A stretch of 64,000 bases of DNA from contig JAJOZX010009438.1 of assembly GCA_023014485.1 (NCBI GenBank), forward strand, positions 98,553-162,552. Reading direction: 5' to 3'. This DNA comes from Bathynomus jamesi (lineage: Eukaryota > Arthropoda > Malacostraca > Isopoda > Cirolanidae). A program made the translations under genes and the position numbers. Positions 56,474 through 64,000 of the stretch are shown piece after piece. Below the pieces are notes generated by a model. That model searched no databases. It was not told where the DNA came from and saw nothing but the letters and a program-made list of their open reading frames with translations. Within the stretch, counting starts at the first letter, position 1. The number at the start of each line of letters is the position of its first letter.

Positions 56474-56992
56474 CAGCAAAGTTTTTGAAAAAAATAAAAA
56501 TTCGTTTTCTTTCAATATTGAGGAAAACAAAAACTAACATTTTAATCTAAGTTTAACTGTATGCCTTAATATAATTATACCAAAGACATATAAGCCTATT
56601 ATATCTAGTCAGTCCACGCTCACATTACAAAGTGTAAATAATTTCATGCAAACCATTTTTAAACACTAAAAATACGGCACTACATGTTTGAAAGTCACTT
56701 TTATTCTTTTATATAGCTATGGTTTCTACCTTTTTGCAAGTACAAAAGATGAAAAATATTCTCAGAAAAGAATTCTCAGAAGTCAAAATGAAACTCTTTT
56801 TCAGGGCGTCGTCAGTGCCTGGGTGAAGCTTTGGCTCGAATGGAGATTTTCATTTTTCTAACGACGATGTTGCAAAGCCTAAACTTCAACACGCCTCCAG
56901 GCAAGACAATCGATCTGAATCCATTGGAGAATAATCCTTTTATGCATATGCCAAATGCGGAACAGGAAATCTTAGTAACAATTCGTTCATAA
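37019..56992 (+). CDS. Cytochrome P450 (CYP2 clan), complete 10-exon gene
   Basis: Joining 37,019-37,100, 38,467-38,566, 39,161-39,294, 39,846-40,064, 40,941-41,140, 47,908-48,022, 55,012-55,192, 55,971-56,088, 56,223-56,367 and 56,805-56,992 gives 1,482 nt, 493 residues and a stop, with every junction in phase. The protein has an N-terminal membrane anchor (residues 5-16), a proline hinge ([11 protein letters not shown]), a C-helix WHSIRR, an I-helix GAGSETS, a K-helix EILR, FRPERY and a haem loop PFGLGRRQCLG with the Cys ligand. Length and motifs fit a microsomal haem-thiolate monooxygenase using NADPH-P450 reductase. The CYP2 clan of arthropods includes CYP15, CYP18, CYP303-307 and the crustacean CYP2L and CYP330 families; I cannot choose among them. 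Introns 5 and 6 are loaded with transposons. Confidence 0.92.
37101..38466 (+). other. P450 intron 1
   Basis: Contains a tandem 31-bp duplication at 37,681-37,742 (TATTCTTTATAAATC unit) and, near 37,330-37,790, the segment whose inverted copy is fused to the P450 pseudogene at 25,620-25,960. A possible diverged SINE lies at 38,140-38,290. Confidence 0.75.
38140..38290. repeat. Possible diverged SINE or LINE-tail repeat
   Basis: CTAATGTGGCCCATTGCGATAACTC resembles the body of the SINE at 9,945 (CTAATGCGGCCTATTG). CCAACAGAGACTCTAAGATC resembles the CR1 3' end (CCAACAAAGACCCTAGGATC). Both are diverged. Confidence 0.4.
38467..38566 (+). CDS. P450 exon 2 (proline hinge)
   Basis: Acceptor TTGCAG. 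Encodes (G)[19 protein letters not shown] and [12 protein letters not shown]. It ends AG|GCAAGT, a GC donor: the codon AG|T then gives Ser and the known order YGDVI-S-MRIG. Confidence 0.88.
39161..39294 (+). CDS. P450 exon 3
   Basis: Acceptor TTTCCAG, donor GTCTGC. Encodes [20 protein letters not shown] and [17 protein letters not shown], the beta-1/B-helix region. A decayed copy lies at 24,398-24,521. Confidence 0.88.
39846..40064 (+). CDS. P450 exon 4 (C-helix)
   Basis: Acceptor TATGCAG, donor GTAAGA. Encodes [20 protein letters not shown], including the W-x-x-x-R motif that contacts the haem propionate, then [19 protein letters not shown] to NVIWQMVA. A decayed copy lies at 25,268-25,492. 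Confidence 0.9.
40209..40280. mobile_element. Possible hAT terminal fragment in P450 intron 4
   Basis: Begins CAGTGGTGACGCCAAGGGG and continues with C-rich CCTCCCC words, a form seen at hAT ends. No partner end was found. Confidence 0.35.
40941..41140 (+). CDS. P450 exon 5 (F-G region)
   Basis: Acceptor TTTATAG, donor GTACTA. Encodes [36 protein letters not shown] and [12 protein letters not shown] in phase 0. The frame that runs on past 41,140 is intron. Confidence 0.9.
41755..41960. mobile_element. Possible hAT terminal fragment in P450 intron 5
   Basis: CAGTGCTTCTCAATCTTTT followed by a C/A-rich then T-rich stretch resembles the termini of hAT (Charlie-type) elements. No inverted partner was found. 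Confidence 0.35.
42257..42446 (+). repeat. Array of five short GGGC/GCCC hairpins in P450 intron 5
   Basis: Five small inverted repeats at 30-70 bp spacing: GGGGCTATTTCCC (42,258), AGGGCTGTATTACCCTT (42,301), AGGGCTATATTGCCCTT (42,372), GGGGCTATAACAGCC (42,400) and AGGGCTGTTGTAGCCC (42,431). The stems differ in detail but each stays paired. The region also has repeated TTAAGTTTT words. Function unknown; it may be the leader of a LINE. Confidence 0.55.
43029..45547 (-). mobile_element. Unclassified DNA transposon with long terminal inverted repeats
   Basis: The ends AGGGTGGAGTGAAAA and GAATTCAGTTTTGTAGGGGC, ACCCAAACGTTAGTCTG are repeated inverted at 45,430-45,537. The repeats extend inward to TTTCATGAAAAATACTAAC, about 180 bp, with an extra segment of about 175 bp in the left one. 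AATGTACATT stands on both sides (43,029-43,038 and 45,538-45,547), a 10-bp palindrome that could be a 9-10 bp target duplication. The minus strand encodes a transposase-like protein. It lies in intron 5 of the P450 gene, antisense to it. Confidence 0.8.
43791..45160 (-). pseudogene. Transposase-like protein of an unclassified DNA transposon, broken
   Basis: Minus-strand pieces in order: [20 protein letters not shown] and [20 protein letters not shown] (about 45,110-45,000), [17 protein letters not shown] (about 44,830), [20 protein letters not shown] and [20 protein letters not shown] (44,740-44,590), [20 protein letters not shown] and [18 protein letters not shown] (44,330-44,140), [12 protein letters not shown] (44,100), and [20 protein letters not shown] with [16 protein letters not shown] (44,009-43,850). 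I recall proteins with this order in other invertebrates annotated as uncharacterised, but I cannot name the superfamily. Stops and shifts break it. Confidence 0.6.
45840..47815 (+). mobile_element. Second CR1-like LINE, 5' part (ORF1 and start of endonuclease)
   Basis: After a leader of about 200 bp, ORF1 begins with [25 protein letters not shown] and LWFCNKC, a PHD finger (46,045-46,220) with one ligand replaced by Phe. After an inserted foldback (46,268-46,510) it continues [27 protein letters not shown] and [20 protein letters not shown], the esterase part, with one stop. The endonuclease starts about 47,410 ([18 protein letters not shown]), then [28 protein letters not shown] and FYRPPNQA. 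Homology ends near 47,815, about 90 bp before P450 exon 6. It is truncated and dead. Confidence 0.8.
46268..46510. repeat. TTAGGT-type foldback fragment inside a LINE
   Basis: The unit TGAATGCCCAGTTAGGTCAA occurs twice in tandem with small changes, and CCTAACCGGGCATTCAATTAA stands on the other side in inverted orientation. It interrupts ORF1 of the second CR1-like element between its PHD and esterase parts, so it is probably a later insertion. Confidence 0.55.
47908..48022 (+). CDS. P450 exon 6 (G-H region)
   Basis: Acceptor TTCTAAG, donor GTAAGT. Encodes [30 protein letters not shown] and NDPSSTMS. The pattern DxNNPxDxID.yL.EM is typical of CYP2-clan proteins before the I-helix. It stands alone between a LINE fragment ending about 90 bp upstream and a MITE 130 bp downstream. 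No homologous exon is in the window for copy A. Confidence 0.88.
48153..48303. mobile_element. 151-bp mariner-type MITE
   Basis: The ends CAGGGTGGCGCAAAAGTCGC and GCGCGACGTTTGCGCCACCC (then TG) are inverted repeats, continued by TTTTCAGTGTTGAC/GTCAACACTGAAAA, and flanked by TA. No coding capacity. It lies in P450 intron 6, 130 bp after exon 6. Confidence 0.9.
48305..48342. repeat. (TA)n microsatellite
   Basis: About 38 bp of TA between the MITE and the 3' end of LINE-C. Confidence 0.9.
48350..51420 (-). mobile_element. LINE-C, nearly intact ORF2, in P450 intron 6
   Basis: Minus strand from the 3' end (48,350) to the endonuclease start (about 51,420). Endonuclease and linker are in one long frame (51,420-49,759). 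The reverse transcriptase follows after shifts (49,951-49,415 and 49,418-48,381). The N-terminal part of a normal element (ORF1, 5' leader) is absent, so it is 5' truncated at a TA tract. Related 3' fragments are at 28,622-29,138 and more distantly at 22,163-22,640. It is antisense to the host gene. Confidence 0.9.
48381..51420 (-). pseudogene. LINE-C endonuclease-reverse transcriptase, two or three frameshifts
   Basis: Endonuclease blocks: [39 protein letters not shown] and [10 protein letters not shown]. Reverse transcriptase blocks: [74 protein letters not shown] and CFADDTKI with the catalytic Asp pair. C-terminal: [17 protein letters not shown]. Frames change near 49,860 and 49,417. Otherwise it is open over about 1,000 codons, so it is fairly young. 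The first frame has no ATG near its start. Confidence 0.9.
52142..52435 (+). repeat. Dispersed repeat with three adjacent hairpins, copy B
   Basis: Duplicate of the repeat at 880-1,170, with the same three stems and loops (52,260-52,290, 52,323-52,351 and 52,349-52,375). It is followed by a much longer TA array than in copy A. It lies in intron 6 of the P450 gene. Confidence 0.6.
52436..52510. repeat. (TA)n microsatellite, expanded in copy B
   Basis: About 75 bp of TA, against about 18 bp at the matching place in copy A (1,171-1,188). Confidence 0.95.
52510..52720. mobile_element. Mariner-like 5' fragment arranged as a foldback, copy B
   Basis: Duplicate of the foldback at 1,196-1,400, with the same arms around GGTGGAGGCC. 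Only the flanking TA array differs in length. Confidence 0.55.
52921..54020 (-). pseudogene. hAT transposase remnant (ZMYM1/DUF4371-like), copy B
   Basis: Duplicate of the remnant at 1,595-2,700. Here [11 protein letters not shown] is in one frame, whereas copy A has an extra base just before it, so the two copies carry different frame breaks. It sits in intron 6 of the complete P450 gene, in antisense orientation. It is not functional as written. Confidence 0.75.
54404..54583. repeat. Foldback repeat (GGCC..CACAGCAA arms), copy B
   Basis: Duplicate of the foldback at 3,077-3,254, with a one- to three-base difference in the spacer. Confidence 0.65.
54593..54732. repeat. Long hairpin repeat with TTAGGT-rich arms, copy B
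   Basis: Duplicate of the hairpin at 3,263-3,401. It lies in intron 6 of the P450 gene, about 280 bp before exon 7. Confidence 0.75.
55012..55192 (+). CDS. P450 exon 7 (I-helix)
   Basis: Acceptor AATTACAG, donor GTAAGA. Encodes [20 protein letters not shown], then [27 protein letters not shown] is the oxygen-activation motif. Confidence 0.92.
55971..56088 (+). CDS. P450 exon 8 (K-helix)
   Basis: Acceptor TATTCCAG, donor GTTGGT. Encodes [20 protein letters not shown] with the invariant E-x-x-R, then [18 protein letters not shown]. Confidence 0.92.
56223..56367 (+). CDS. P450 exon 9 (PERF region)
   Basis: Acceptor TTTCAG, donor GTAAAT. Encodes [32 protein letters not shown] and GFMPFGL. Confidence 0.92.
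56384..56465. repeat. (TA)n microsatellite in P450 intron 9, expanded in copy B
   Basis: About 82 bp of TA, against about 24 bp at the matching place in copy A (5,034-5,057). It begins about 18 bp after the exon 9 donor. Confidence 0.95.
56805..56992 (+). CDS. P450 exon 10 (haem loop, C-terminus)
   Basis: Acceptor TTTTCAG. Encodes [20 protein letters not shown] with the haem-ligand Cys, then [16 protein letters not shown] and ILVTIRS, ending at TAA 56,990-56,992. Confidence 0.93.
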
Positions 56993-57044
56993 ATATATGA
57001 ATTCCGCAGAACATGGCATCTAATGAACGTGCACCTGTGTGTAT

Positions 57045-57050
57045 AATAAA
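57045..57050 (+). promoter_or_regulatory. Polyadenylation signal AATAAA, P450 gene
   Basis: AATAAA starts 53 nt after the stop codon and is conserved in copy A (5,628-5,633). Confidence 0.7.
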
Positions 57051-57057
57051 GTCATAG

Positions 57058-59425
57058 ATGGACGGACTATATGTATGTATGTATGTATGTATGATGATGA
57101 ACAATATATAGAGTAATGGATGGACGGACTATGTAGGTATGTGTGTATGAATAATAGATTTTTGGGTTAATATTCCGCTGAACTCAAACCAACACCTCAA
57201 CATGACAACATAATATTTTGAATCGTTACGAAAGATAACGTAAAAAACTATGTTTCATATAGTGTGCAAATGATTATAAAGCAATAAATAATATAAAACT
57301 TAGGTCAACGTACATTACGAACAAAAAGAGTCCTTTTGTTCATATATACGTATTTCCTAGATGTGGTTATGTCCGGTTAGGTTAGGGTTAGAGAGTTGGT
57401 TACGTGTGTTTAGGTTACGTTGTGCCCTCACCAGTCAATAATTTTCTGATTAATTTTGATGTAGTTTGAGGGACTTTGACCTTCATTTCGTTTCTAAATT
57501 TGCGATTCTTCAAATACGAAAACTGAAACTATCTCGGAAACCGCTCCTTTGTACAAGAAACGGATGTCACATTTTTTGAAAGCAGAGCAAAATTTATCAA
57601 AAAAATATCTTCTGGTCATTAATTGCTGGTTTGAGTTCAGCGGAATATTTACCAATTTTTGTAATATATGATATCTAAGATTGCACTATACAAAATCATA
57701 CCGTTTTGTGCAAAAGGGGTAAAAAAATTACAATAGAATACTTACAAATATCAAATTCAACATAAATAACGCATTTTGTGCGGTGTCAGTTACTATATAT
57801 ATAAATTTTCTTTTGAATTGTTAATTAGACTGTGAGCGAGCTTCAATTCTACGTTATCAGATTTTATGGCTTATTCAGAATTGTGACACCTTAATCAGGT
57901 TTGGTATACCTCAACTGTTTAATTGTGCTACCAGAAGGGTAGCATTTAAAGTTGCTCTGTATGCATTCCTTTTCAGTTAGCATTCCATAATGCTGTCTTT
58001 TCACCGTTTGTGTACTCCTTTTTCCTTATCACTGCGAGTGTCTGTCATGATGACAGATTTTAAATGAGTGGTACTGTAGGTTCGTCGTACTGAATTAATT
58101 TGAACGATACGTTACTTCATAATATACTTAAGGTGGCGCCTCGGGAAAGAAGAGCAGCTGCCTTTTATTAATTAACTTTTTCATATTTCTTTCCCATTTG
58201 TTTATAACTCTCCGAAACCCTATATCTAAGATTATATATACACAGCGTATAGCAATATACCAATGTGTAACATATTTTCCCATCAGTTTTGTGCTTCATC
58301 CAGCCAAATGAATATACATACTCGCCACCTTGCGGATGGAGCGAGAACTTAGTTTTGCACTCGCATGATTTAGAAGTATATTTGAATATTATCCCATTAA
58401 TCTTTAAAGATACGTATAAGTCTATATGCTTAATTTATTAATTGATCGTATATTTCATAACATATTAAACTGTATAACAATAAATATTAATACTCATGAC
58501 GTTTTTTAGTGGGCAATTTAGTTCTCCTTCCTTAGTTTTCCTATCAACACAGCTTTTATTTCGCTCATGAATGAAAAGAAACTTAAATAAATTCCTGTAC
58601 AAAAAATTTTGAGCGAGTGAGTGTCCTGCTTACTTTAGTTCCACGAGGAGCTAACATTTTGAATGTAACTTCACAAATTATTGACTCAACATCTTTGAAT
58701 GCGAAGCTTCAAATGTTGATAGTTGCGTTATTTTGTAAATTTGGTTCCTTAATTTCATAAAATTGCGGAGGGACTCTCTGTATGTGTGTGTGTGTGTATC
58801 TGTATATTATAGGCTTTGATCTTATGCTGTCATATTTGCTTTTTGGTTTAGCTTTTTCTGCGTCTTACCACAACATTCAGAACATTAAAACTACGTCTTA
58901 AGCTCACTCAATATAAAGGAAAGAAAGCTTCACTTTTTCAATGAAAATTTAAAGGATAATTTTAGATTCCAAATAAATTCTTGGGTAACAATGTAAAAAT
59001 TGCATTACTAGTAAAATGTAGCCAAATTATATATATCATTATATTGTTCATACAAAGATTAAAAGCAAAAATATTTTTTCTTAATTTTTTATAAGACATT
59101 AAATGTCCATATATTTCTGTCCTTTATTTATATATTTTCATGAACTAAGCAGACTGAAAATATATGGACACATGCAAAGTAAAATTGAAAAAGTTTTCAT
59201 TTGTTAGAATTTAATTAATAACATTATGACGAGAAAATATTATTTTTACTATCAACAATGAAATTAATTGTTAATTTCGATTATTTATCCAATTCTCCGA
59301 AGAGTGACAGCTGAAATAATGTTTTGTGTCACTCGTGAAAACTTCGAAAAGTAACTTTGTATTACAATTTTTCCTATCTTCCAGCTGTGTTTTAATTAGC
59401 ATGGAATAATAAGCAAAAACAAGTA
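57058..59425. other. 3' flank of P450, no gene seen (copy B)
   Basis: Duplicate of 5,640-7,985 with the same GGTTAGGTTAGGGTTAG motif near 57,374. No coding frame is supported. Confidence 0.6.
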
Positions 59426-59429
59426 ATGA

Positions 59430-60470
59430 TAAACGCTATGCTTCTGATTCAGAAATCAGTTGGAGTTCAGCTGAGATACGTTATGACGGTCGAGAAGAGA
59501 TAGAATGCCAACCTTCTCCGAAGAATTCGGGGAAATTTGTTGATATATCTGAGTAAAATTAACAATAAAAAGAAAAAGGTGAAGATGATGTTGGTTCTAG
59601 CGCCCCTTCGGTTAAGGTTTTCGTCTCAAAATTAAAGAATAATGCCTCTATTAGTGTCCCCGCGCAAAAGGATGTGCAGTCATCCTTCGTTAGAAAATGC
59701 AGAAGGCGCAAAACAAAAAGACAACACAGACTCTAAAATATTTTTCATCGTTAAGGTAAATCAACTTTGTCTTTCGAACATATTACATCAAATGTAGAAT
59801 TAGTGGAAAAACAAGACAAGAACCAGAGTTAGGCCTCAATTCGAAAATAGAAACTAGGCTTTCGAGACAAAATAAGGAAAATGAAACGAGACAAAAAGCT
59901 TGTCAAAGACCATGTTAAAATAATAGAAGACCTTTCAATGCCTGAAAAGGACGAACTAGAGTAAGACGATTTATATCATACCGAATTTGGAGAACATTCT
60001 GGAAGCTGTTATCTTGTAATCTTTTTTATCATGATAACAGGCGTTATTCTTTCCGTTACAGTTGGCGTTGCAGCGTTGGTAAGTAAATTTACGGACACTA
60101 GCGTTGGAGGTTCTCCGTTTGTTGAAAATCGTTTTGAGGATACTCAGAGTAAATAAATGTAGGCTTAGAAAAAAGATTTCAGCAACTAGTTAATCACCAG
60201 ATTTCCAAACTGCCAAAGTTTTAACGCAGAAGGAAAAATACAGTCGCTCTTTCATTTGCGTAAAACAACAAAACAGTGGAAATTAGCAAGAATATAAATA
60301 AGTTTAAAAGAAGGCAAAAAGTACACTTAAAAGGTCAATTTAAAAGACAATCGCCTGAACGAAAACCGAAACTGAAAAATTCTTTAACCAAATTATTTAA
60401 AACGATAAATTCTTAAAATAAGTCGTTAAAACAAAGGAAAAAGAAACTATGACGGACAATTTTGGAAATA
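59430..60470 (+). pseudogene. Degenerate lysine-rich frame with one membrane segment, copy B
   Basis: Duplicate of 7,990-9,050. An extra AAAT in CAGAGTAAATAAATG introduces a stop shortly after the membrane segment. Function unknown. Confidence 0.3.
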
Positions 60471-61059
60471 CGAAAAATCAGTTCTTTCTCTTGCTGAAGA
60501 AATAATCACAAGTAGTATAATGTACCCAATAATCGTCCTACTGTTTTTATCTGAAAATATTAACCGAAAGCTAATCGAGAAGAGTCAGTTTTGGAAGCCA
60601 TTGCCTTTAGCTATTTCTAAACATCGCCAGATGCAGATGCGCTTCGTTTCCATCAATTTACGATACGACTGCGCGTAATTTCGGTGCTTCATGAGACCGA
60701 TTTTATATTTAGTAAAGCGTATCTAAAGAACATTAAAATCACCTTCAAATAACTTTAATTCGTAAACATAATCTACTGTAAGATTCATTAGCATATGCAA
60801 AACCGATAATCAATCGCAACGAGAATTTGTCTGGCTATTAGCCTATCTGTTCATGAAAAAAATTTGATTTAATGCCAATTATATTTATAAGATATGAATA
60901 TTATTTCCATAAGAAAGAAAAGAATCTTTTTTAACACCAACTTAATCATCTTCAATTATTTGATGACTAATTCAACCAGATTAATTCCTACGAAAATTAC
61001 ACTGTAATCATGGTTTTTCTTTCTTTCTGGTAATAAATTTATAAATGATTGAAGTTACT

Positions 61060-61061
<2 letters not shown>

Positions 61062-61101
<40 letters not shown>
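61062..61101. repeat. (GA)n microsatellite, copy B
   Basis: About 40 bp of GA; matches 9,612-9,658. Confidence 0.95.
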
Positions 61102-61105
<4 letters not shown>

Positions 61106-61385
61106 TTTATTTTTGCAAACAGTTCATGCAGGTATCATTTGTCATTACAATTAAGGTCGTATCTTATTTATCATATTATGTATTTCAGGAATAAAATATC
61201 ACGTGGAAATGGACCTAATGGGTTATTACCAATGCCAGTAACAGTAGTTATACATCTACTTCTATTCTTGCTGTCAGTAATTTATATAATTTCCAGGTGC
61301 TCGATGTGGCTCTGAAACTGATATCGTTCTTGGAATAGCCTCGAAGAAGGAGCACAGCAATGAAAGAAAGTTTAGATAAAGGATG

Positions 61386-61585
61386 ATAATAATAATAATA
61401 ATTAGCTAGAGAGGCCAGAAACTGCCACACCGCATAGGCCAACTAATGCGGCCTATTGTCCTAACTCCTGGATTATTATACCGGCACCATCGGAAGTCGA
61501 ACTCCAGATTCAGTGTCTTCATTTCGCTTATAGAGAAACGGTGTTACCAACTTTTGCTACGGGTGCTGGATTAGATAAGGAATGG
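61386..61585 (-). mobile_element. tRNA-derived SINE, copy B
   Basis: Duplicate of the SINE at 9,945-10,130, with the same box-like motifs and (ATT)n tail on the minus strand. Confidence 0.65.
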
Positions 61586-61762
61586 ATGGATATATTGACG
61601 AGTTGATTCATGAAAATAGAGTAACGAGTAAAGTTTCACGTTGAAAAGTTACTCTTAACGCGATGAACCATCCCACAGAGTAGTGTTATAGCTGTATAAA
61701 AGTATGTAGATAGTTAACTTAGCAAAGAACAGCCAATGTAACATCAAGAAAGAGAACACTTT

Positions 61763-61768
<6 letters not shown>

Positions 61769-61795
<27 letters not shown>
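61769..61795. repeat. (TA)n microsatellite replacing a LINE tail
   Basis: In copy A the LINE ends with CCAACAAAGACCC and an 8-bp repeat (10,340-10,425). In copy B that stretch of about 90 bp is missing and TA stands in its place. Confidence 0.85.
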
Positions 61796-61796
<1 letters not shown>

Positions 61797-61797
<1 letters not shown>

Positions 61798-63474
61798 TCG
61801 TAATTGTGTATTGTGCATGTCCTCCGTGGTGGCGGAGAGGACCTACAATTTTACGTGGGTTCCGAACCACAAAGCCTTACTTTTACTACCTTAACCTATA
61901 CCCAATCTATCAACATATGTGTCTAATCGATTTTTAAACATGTTTATAGACGTGCTGCTAATTACTTCTACCGCCAAACTATTCCAGCTATTTACTATAC
62001 TATGCGTAAAAAAGTTTTTTTGGCAACTGCTGTCTCGAACCTTCTATTTGTCAAATTACACCCGTTATTTCTAGTCCTATTATATTGAGATATTTCGAAA
62101 AAGCTATCTCTATCTACGTTATCGAACCCATTCATAATTTTAAAAACCTGGATTAGATCAACCCTTAGCCTCCTAGTCTCGAGTGTAGTAAATTTTAACT
62201 CCTTAAGCCTATCCTCGTACGACTTCGACCTAAGCGACGGAATCGTCTTAGTTGCTCGTCTTTGAACTCTCTCGATTTTGTCTCTATCTTTTCGCATATG
62301 CAGATTCCAAAATTGGATCGCGTACTCCAAATGGGGTCTAACTAATGATTTATAAAGAGGAACAATAATATCGCGCGATTTGTGCTCAAAATTCGGAGCT
62401 ATAAAACCTAGCACTTTGTTCGCTTTATTGACCGCTGCTGTACTTTGTTTCGCCACTTTTAAATCACCAGTGACTATAACTCCTAAATCTTTTTCGTGCT
62501 CTACGCTTGCTAACTCCTTCCCTGACATACTATACACAAAATTACCGTTACGCGAACCTATCTGTAAAATTTTGCACTTATCGACGTTAAATCTCATTTG
62601 CCATGTGACTGACCAATCAACGATTTTATTCAGATCTTCCTGGATTTTACCTCTATCTTTGTCATTAATCGCCCAACCACCCAACTTCGTGTCATCCGCA
62701 AACTTTGAAACCGTACTGAGTAGGCCGACATCTAAATCGTTAATATATATAAGAAAAAGGAAGGGGCCTAATACAGAACCCTGAGGAACGCCGCTCGCTA
62801 CATTAGCCCAACGCGACTCCGCTCCATCAACGACCACCCTCTGTTTCCTACCTCGCAACCACTCTGCTATCCAATTTATTACTACACCCTGATTCCACGA
62901 GTCTTAGTGTTTTTTCAATGAGTCTTTTGTGCGGTACAGTGTCAAACGCTTTTTGAAAATCTAAATACACTACATCAACCGCCCGATGGCTATCGTAAAC
63001 TTCAACCATGCTTTGAAAAAATTCTAAAAGATTAGTTAAGCAAGGTTTGTTTCACCTAAAACCGCGCTGCGTATTTCTAACCAAGTTATGTAATTCCAGG
63101 TGTTCGACTATACGATCCCTAATTATTGATTCCAGTAGCTTACCTACAACAAACGTTAAACTGAATGGCCTATAATTTCCTGCCCCACCTTTATCACCTT
63201 TCTTAAAAATAGGTGTTACATTTGCTAACTTGAAATTATCTGGTACGCACCCTTCAGAAATAGACACATTAAAAATCTTTGTTAGCGGCACAACAATGCT
63301 TTTTTTTAATTCTTTTAGTTGTATGGGATTTATGTAATCCAGCCCCGGTGATTTACGCTTTTTCATTTTATCATTATAGCGCATTACCTCCCTTTCACTA
63401 ACCACAATATTATCTAAAGTATTACCAATATCAAAAGGTATTATGTCTATGACCGTAGGGATATTCGTTACATC
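61797..63474 (-). mobile_element. CR1-like LINE, 3' part (second copy of LINE-A)
   Basis: Same element and insertion as LINE-A at 10,425-12,084. The minus strand carries the reverse transcriptase with GVPQGSVLGPFLF, KFADDTKLGG and LYKSLVRPHLEYAIQFW in one frame (62,858-61,995), and SPGLDYINPIQLKELK with PIFKKGDKGGAGNYRPFS (63,516-63,052). It is cut off by a mariner-like element at 63,477. Confidence 0.9.
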
Positions 63475-63476
63475 TA

Positions 63477-64000
63477 CAGGGTGTCCCATAAGTTCGGCAT
63501 CATAGGAGAAATTCATATTTTTCTATTTGTATAAACCATAATTCATATTTTTCTTATGCTCGGGATGCCAATTTCCCGTCCACCATTCTGTTCAGTGACG
63601 AGGCTGTTTTTTATGGAAATGGTGAGGTAAATCGACAGAACACCCGCTACTGGTCTCTCGGGTGATGGTATGGTGTGGCATTTGGAAGGATCGCATCATA
63701 GGCCCCTTCTTTTTCGATGAACATGTCACTGGAGGCATCTACCTACGTATGCTCAAGGAAGAAGCATTTCCCAGTGTCTTGAACGAAGAACGAAATTTCC
63801 CAACATGGTTCCAGCAAGACGGCGCTCCTGCACATTACAATACCCAAGTAAGGGAATACCTGTACCAACAATTCCCTGGTCATTGGATAGGACGTCGAGG
63901 GCCTGTGGAATGGCCAGCTAGAAACCCGGATCTCACGCCACTAAATTTTTGTCTCTGGGGCCACTTGAAAGCGCTGGTATACGCAGAGAAAATTAGGAGT
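63477..64000 (+). mobile_element. Mariner-like element, internally deleted, cut by the window edge
   Basis: Starts CAGGGTGTCCCATAAGTTCG after a TA inside the LINE. Copy A shows the empty site (ATCTATAGTA at 12,080). The transposase part begins only 110 bp inside the terminal repeat, so the DNA-binding half is missing. ATTCATATTTTTCT occurs twice at the join. The right end is beyond the window. Confidence 0.9.
63572..64000 (+). pseudogene. Mariner-like transposase catalytic domain, partial
   Basis: Reads PSTILFSDEAVFYGNGEVNR (first catalytic Asp) and QNTRYWS. A short loss and a frame change follow, then MVWCGIWKDRIIGPFFF, FPTWFQQDGAPAHYN (second Asp), FPGHWIGRRGPVEWPARNPD (third Asp) and LTPLNFCLWGHLKALVY. 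There are 36 residues between the second and third Asp. Same DUF4817-type family as the element at 23,365. It may continue past the edge. Confidence 0.85.

Larger units (their letters stand above)
51269..63474. repeat. Segmental duplication, copy B
   Basis: This is the second copy of the segment at the window start. It is slightly longer than copy A, mainly through longer TA arrays after 52,435 and 56,384. The match ends where a mariner-like element has inserted into the shared LINE. Copy B contains the intact last four exons of the complete P450 gene. Confidence 0.95.

Overview
This is eukaryotic, AT-rich genomic DNA from an animal, most likely an arthropod. A crustacean is my best guess, at low confidence. 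The support is a spliced CYP2-clan cytochrome P450, CR1-like LINEs, Tc1/mariner and hAT DNA transposons, tRNA-derived SINE copies and many long (TA)n, (GA)n and (CA)n arrays. There are no bacterial operons, no rRNA and no CRISPR array. The open frames outside the P450 are almost all transposon remnants.

Layout. Positions 1-12,084 and 51,269-63,474 are two copies, in the same orientation, of a duplicated segment of about 12 kb with a period of about 51.3 kb. Each copy carries, in order: the 5' end of a minus-strand LINE, a hairpin-rich repeat, a hAT transposase remnant, two foldback repeats, the last four P450 exons, a 3' flank with a degenerate membrane-protein-like frame, a tRNA-derived SINE and the 3' part of a CR1-like LINE. 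Around 10.3-22.2 kb two full-length CR1-like LINEs stand head to head around a (TA) array at 14.94 kb. The plus-strand one is broken by three later insertions, two of them hAT elements with clean 8-bp target duplications. From 22.2 to 36.7 kb lie LINE tails, an internally deleted mariner, palindromic repeats with a hammerhead-like core, a rearranged P450 pseudogene (24.4-26.0 kb), a hAT MITE, a G-rich minisatellite and AT-rich spacer.

The main host gene is a complete 10-exon P450 on the plus strand, 37,019-56,992. Its exons sum to 1,482 nt (493 residues plus stop) with consistent phases. Intron 2 has a GC-AG boundary. Introns 5 and 6, each about 7 kb, hold an unclassified DNA transposon with long terminal inverted repeats, a second CR1-like LINE with PHD and esterase-type ORF1, a mariner MITE, a nearly intact LINE and a hAT remnant. 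The four exons at 3.7-5.6 kb are the 3' half of a tandem paralogue whose 5' half lies outside the window. That copy has single-base deletions in two exons, which could be true decay or consensus error.

The clearest points for a second look are: three adjacent hairpins with similar loops and different stems (about 1.0 and 52.3 kb); overlapping ORF1/ORF2 in the CR1 elements with no ORF2 start codon; the poorly classified DNA transposon at 43.0-45.5 kb; hammerhead-like palindromes at 22.7 and 28.5 kb; and the rearranged P450 fragment fused to inverted intron 1. No wholly new biological system is demonstrated.
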